From NCBI GenBank assembly GCA_016716425.1, contig JADJWJ010000011.1, forward strand, positions 62,001-126,000: DNA of 64,000 bases. Reading direction: 5' to 3'. This document shows positions 62,926 through 64,000 of this stretch, in pieces. The first letter of the stretch is position 1. Every line of letters begins with the position of its first letter. This stretch comes from Betaproteobacteria bacterium. GTDB lineage: Bacteria; Pseudomonadota; Gammaproteobacteria; Burkholderiales; Casimicrobiaceae. A program made the translations under genes and the position numbers. The notes under the pieces are model-generated. The model made no database searches, was not told where the DNA came from, and was given only the letters and a program-made list of their open reading frames with translations.

Positions 62926-63905
62926 GCGCGCGCGTCCCGCCGGGTTGGCTCGCGTTCGCGCTGGCCATGGGGATCGCCGCCGCGCCGGGCGCCACCACGG
63001 CGCCGGCGGCGCCCGCATCCGGCGCCGCGTCCGCGTTCCAGGCCCGGCTGGCCAGCAAGGCGCCGCTGCTCGGGCTCGCGCGCGCTGGTTCGCGCCTGGT
63101 TGCCGTCGGCGACTGGGGCACGATCGTGCTGTCCGACGACGAGGGCAGGACATGGCGGCAGGCAAAGTCCGTGGCGACGCGCGCGATGCTGACGTCCGTG
63201 GCGTTCGTCGACGCGCAGCGCGGCTTCGCCGTCGGCCACGGCGGGACCGTGCTGGCAACCGCCGACGGCGGCGAGACCTGGACGCGCCACCACGACGCGG
63301 GGCCGGACGTGACCCTGCTCACGGTCTGGTTCGCCGACGCCGACCATGGCATCGCGGCCGGCGCGTTCGGCTACGCGATCGCGACCCGCGACGGCGGCCG
63401 GACGTGGCAGGAATTCGCGCCGGGCCGCGGCGACGACGGCGACCGCCACCTCAACGCGATCTTCGGTGCCGCCGGCGGCCCGGTGTTCATCGCCGCCGAG
63501 AGCGGAACGGTGTTCCGCTCGGTCGACGCCGCGGCCACGTGGACCACGCTCAAGGTGCCCTACGACGGCTCGCTCTGGGGTGGCCTCGTGCAGAAGGACG
63601 GCGGCGTGCTCGTCTGGGGCATGCGCGGACACGTGCTGCGCTCGTCCGACCTCGGCCGGAGCTGGACGGACGTGCCGACCGGGACCGACAAGTCGTGGTC
63701 GGGCGGCCTCGAGCTCGCGGACGGAACCATCGTGCTCGTGGGACTGGACGGCGCCGTCGCGACCAGCACCGACGGCGGGCGCACGTTCCGCACGACGATC
63801 CGCCCGGAACGCCGGAGCCTCGCCGCCGCGGTCGCCGGCGCGTCCGGCCAGCTCGTCGTCGCCGGACTCGCCGGCGTCGGCACCCATGCACTCGCCGCAC
63901 CCTGA
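62922..63905 (+). CDS. Ycf48/BNR-repeat exported protein
   Basis: 327 residues with a signal peptide (VSARVPPGWLAFALAMGIAAAPGATT). Repeated BNR/Asp-box blades SDDEGRTWRQ, TADGGETWTRH, TRDGGRTWQEF, SVDAAATWTTL, SSDLGRSWTDV and STDGGRTFRTT predict a seven-bladed propeller like the photosystem II assembly factor Ycf48. In non-photosynthetic bacteria such genes sit next to DUF1302/DUF1329/RND genes, where they are thought to help assemble or gate the envelope complex. GTG start in a GTGA overlap with terB-like. Confidence 0.92.
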   Translation: MSARVPPGWLAFALAMGIAAAPGATTAPAAPASGAASAFQARLASKAPLLGLARAGSRLVAVGDWGTIVLSDDEGRTWRQAKSVATRAMLTSVAFVDAQRGFAVGHGGTVLATADGGETWTRHHDAGPDVTLLTVWFADADHGIAAGAFGYAIATRDGGRTWQEFAPGRGDDGDRHLNAIFGAAGGPVFIAAESGTVFRSVDAAATWTTLKVPYDGSLWGGLVQKDGGVLVWGMRGHVLRSSDLGRSWTDVPTGTDKSWSGGLELADGTIVLVGLDGAVATSTDGGRTFRTTIRPERRSLAAAVAGASGQLVVAGLAGVGTHALAAP

Positions 63906-63963
63906 CGGCCGAGCGTATCCGCGCCGCCCTCCCCCACCCCCACCCACCCAGCGGAGACCCGCC

Positions 63964-64000
63964 ATGGACATGAACACCCGCCACCTGATCAGCGAAGCCG
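63964..64000 (+). CDS. Start of a further gene (cut by window edge)
   Basis: ATG at 63964 (MDMNTRHLISEA) is preceded by GGAGAC at a suitable distance, 58 bp after the Ycf48-like stop. Only 12 codons are visible, so no family can be named. Probably continues the same operon. Confidence 0.5.
   Translation, partial: MDMNTRHLISEA

Overview
The window reads as a chromosome segment of a very GC-rich Gram-negative bacterium, most likely a betaproteobacterium. Three things point there. The gene orders pyrG-kdsA-...-eno and smc-zipA-ligA are typical of that class. KDO synthesis, an OxyR of E. coli-like numbering and outer-membrane barrel proteins show a Gram-negative envelope. A short interspersed repeat that I associate with Burkholderiales-like genomes is present (recollection, not checked). 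I see no phage, plasmid, transposase, rRNA or CRISPR array.

Layout. 1-5 kb: pyrG, kdsA with an aberrant 3' end, an unrecognised broken gene, a frame-disrupted Dabb-type barrel gene and eno running off the left edge. 5-13 kb: a DapA-like/RraA-like aldolase pair, gltX, a patatin-POTRA-barrel protein, a small secreted protein, an ethylbenzene-dehydrogenase-like heme-binding protein and a PadR regulator with a palindrome directly before its start. 13-19.6 kb: a compact operon of circularly permuted ATP-grasp, alpha-E protein, Anbu-type proteasome-like peptidase and a giant transglutaminase/DUF2126 protein. 19.8-23 kb: tRNA-Val, a HAD dehalogenase and an SDR facing each other across palindromic repeats. 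21.7-30.6 kb: smc, zipA, ligA, galU and oxyR in one direction; ligA-galU and galU-oxyR overlap by ATGA.

30.6-43.5 kb holds two sets of dipeptide-type ABC transporter genes (B, C, D and F in each) sharing one DppA binding protein. Two hydrolases (M20 amidohydrolase and DUF2817 peptidase) and a lipoprotein lie inside the second set, suggesting peptide or amide uptake with processing. 43.5-51 kb: rlmB, two coupled MarC-like membrane proteins, tRNA-Thr, an AMP-forming CoA-ligase-like gene, a large flavin/iron-sulfur oxidoreductase and its partner, the last three all frame-disrupted. 51-55.3 kb: a branched-chain amino-acid type ABC system (binding protein, fused LivH-LivM permease, LivG) with no LivF. 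55.3-64 kb: an AraC regulator divergent from DUF1329, DUF1302, MMPL/RND, TerB-like and Ycf48-like genes, a probable envelope lipid or hydrophobic-substrate export/uptake cluster.

Two features stand out. A 58-71 bp repeat inserted between livHM and livG leaves three successive ATGA stop/start overlaps, forming a chain of tiny coupled ORFs; a second copy follows the smc stop codon and its reading frame ends in an ATGA overlap with zipA. Also, about 14 of some 18 frame disruptions fall between 41.1 and 52.8 kb, several in C/G runs, so that stretch is either poorly assembled or decaying.
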